DNA from: Leptospiraceae bacterium
GTDB lineage: Bacteria; Spirochaetota; Leptospiria; Turneriellales; Turneriellaceae
Direction of reading: 5' to 3'
Length of the DNA stretch: 15,282 nucleotides
NCBI GenBank assembly: GCA_016788945.1
Contig: JAEUSA010000313.1
Coordinates: 1 to 15,282, forward strand
Shown: positions 14,675 to 15,282 of the stretch, piece after piece
How positions within the stretch are numbered: position 1 is the stretch's first letter
How the letters are laid out: the number at the start of each line of letters is the position of its first letter
Notes under the pieces: model-generated
The model's database searches: none
What the model saw: only the letters and a program-made list of their open reading frames with translations
What the model was told of the DNA's origin: nothing
Translations under genes and position numbers: made by a program

Positions 14675-14688
14675 CCCGCCTGTGCGGG
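14675..14688 (+). terminator. Small hairpin after the yej operon
   Basis: CCCGC 14675-14679 pairs with GCGGG 14684-14688 around CTGT, 12 bases after the stop of the seven-helix gene. There is no clear U-tract. It may mark the end of the yejBE transcript before gatC. The remaining 68 bases up to gatC show no further signal I can support. Confidence 0.4.
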
Positions 14689-14756
14689 CATGACAAGGCA
14701 TTAGGGCTGCGCTGCTTTTCTGCTTTGCGCAACGTCTCACAGGTTTACCCTTACAC

Positions 14757-15053
14757 ATGGCGATCAGCACGGCAGAAGTGAGTAAAATTGCGCACCTGAG
14801 CAAGCTCAGCCTTGAAGGCGGCGAGCTCGAAAAGCTGGCCCATGACTTCAACGGCATTCTTGACTTTGTCGCGCAAATCAAAGAAGCCGACACAACGAAC
14901 GCACCGGCTATCGATCACCCGCTCGGGCATACCAATGCGCACCGCGACGACAAGCCGCAAGCGTCGATCAGTCAAGATGACATACGCGCTTTCGCCCCGA
15001 AATTCGAAGCCGGCTTTTTCGTGGTGCCCAGGGTCATCGAAACTGATGCCTGA
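14757..15053 (+). CDS. gatC: Asp-tRNA(Asn)/Glu-tRNA(Gln) amidotransferase subunit C
   Basis: This 98-residue protein has normal length for GatC, the small subunit that wraps GatA and GatB in the complex that amidates mischarged Glu-tRNA(Gln) or Asp-tRNA(Asn). Typical features are the opening ISTAEVSKIAHLSKLSL, the helix ending in FNGILDFVAQIKEADT, the central HPLGHTNAHRDDKP and the C-terminal segment FEAGFFVVPRVIE. Start ATG 14757 gives the expected N-terminus; only a weak CAGG about 12 nt upstream is present as a ribosome site. gatA and gatB do not follow immediately: a 21-bp palindrome begins 10 bases after the stop codon, then an unrelated open frame. Confidence 0.93.
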   Translation: MAISTAEVSKIAHLSKLSLEGGELEKLAHDFNGILDFVAQIKEADTTNAPAIDHPLGHTNAHRDDKPQASISQDDIRAFAPKFEAGFFVVPRVIETDA

Positions 15054-15063
15054 GAGAGTGATA

Positions 15064-15108
15064 AGGCATGAGGTGTTTTGCAGCTACGCTGCAAAACACC
15101 TCATGCCT
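15064..15108. repeat. Perfect 21-bp palindrome with TAC apex after gatC
   Basis: Arms 15064-15084 and 15088-15108 are perfectly complementary (21 bp) around a TAC loop; the centre reads GCAGCTACGCTGC. A further AGAGT 15055-15059 can pair with ACTCT 15115-15119 across a small internal loop. It has no strong U-tract on either strand. Position suggests a gatC terminator or mRNA-end stabiliser. The arms share no sequence with the 2651-2691 palindrome, but the apex is the same heptamer in the same orientation. Confidence 0.8.
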
Positions 15109-15154
15109 CTATTTACTCTGGGCATCAGCGCCGCAGCCCTACGCGGAGGGGCCG

Positions 15155-15282
15155 GTGCAGCATTCTGAAGAATTTGCTCTTTATCAGAAATATCTGATAT
15201 CTGACCAGCGCGAAAAACTGATCAATCCGCAAATTTACAGCGCTCCGCTCACGCGCGACGGGCGCGAAAACATCAACGTGCT
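15155..15282 (+). CDS. Unidentified gene, 5' part only
   Basis: The frame is open to the last base of the window. I place the start at GTG 15155 because GGAGGGG (15145-15151) sits just upstream. The same frame continues back to an ATG at 15068 inside the palindrome arm, which would add 29 residues including CLYLLWASAP. Visible sequence from the GTG is hydrophilic: QHSEEFALYQKYLI, then SDQREKLINPQIYSAPLTRDG and ENINVL. I recognise no family and see no signal peptide with the short start. It is not gatA, whose N-terminus looks different. Confidence 0.5.
   Translation, partial: MQHSEEFALYQKYLISDQREKLINPQIYSAPLTRDGRENINV

Overview
The window is bacterial chromosome with about 50-55% G+C by eye. 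Genes are tightly packed on both strands, with gaps under 200 bases. Several features point to a diderm spirochaete of the Leptospiraceae type (Leptospira, Leptonema or Turneriella-like). These are a class III adenylate cyclase with a 7TMR-DISM sensor, a degenerate HDOD protein, a diverged EAL protein, bacterial CAP/SCP and DoxX proteins, a Yej-type peptide importer, and what looks like an outer-membrane barrel remnant. The lineage is an inference from gene content; no rRNA or other phylogenetic marker is present.

Left part (1-5077): the window opens inside a minus-strand adenylate cyclase whose C-terminus lies beyond base 1. It is divergent from a plus-strand secreted CAP/SCP protein (2010-2654). 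That gene converges on an aldehyde dehydrogenase (2678-4219, minus), and a 19-bp perfect palindrome carries both stop codons. The dehydrogenase is translationally coupled (TAATG) to an upstream gene of unknown function (4219-5025).

Middle (5078-9380): carA (GTG start) follows a diverged GGDEF/EAL protein on the minus strand. The EAL gene is divergent from a small secreted TPR protein, with an operator-like palindrome between them. The TPR gene converges on an HDOD protein across a short GC-rich hairpin.

Right-middle (9381-11947): a DoxX-like membrane protein has an extended -10 promoter, a roughly 95-nt structured leader and the strongest Shine-Dalgarno sequence in the window. It converges on a sanA-like gene, and the two stop codons overlap. 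Next on the minus strand come a seven-helix membrane protein of unknown function and a frameshifted, shortened outer-membrane beta-barrel pseudogene.

Right (11948-15282): the plus-strand set yejB-yejE and an unknown seven-helix membrane gene are overlapped ATGA and TGATG, so they look translationally coupled. No substrate-binding protein or ATPase for this importer is in the window. After a small hairpin come gatC, a 21-bp palindrome, and the start of an unidentified gene that runs off the end.

The most unusual signals are three. First, two long palindromes with unrelated arms share the same apex: the minus strand reads GCGTAGC, a member of the hyperstable d(GCGNAGC) mini-hairpin class. Second, the DoxX leader contains competing helices that can hide or expose the ribosome binding site. 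Third, the barrel gene has decayed next to short direct repeats. I see no complete novel defence or mobile system, CRISPR array, tRNA, rRNA or insertion sequence.
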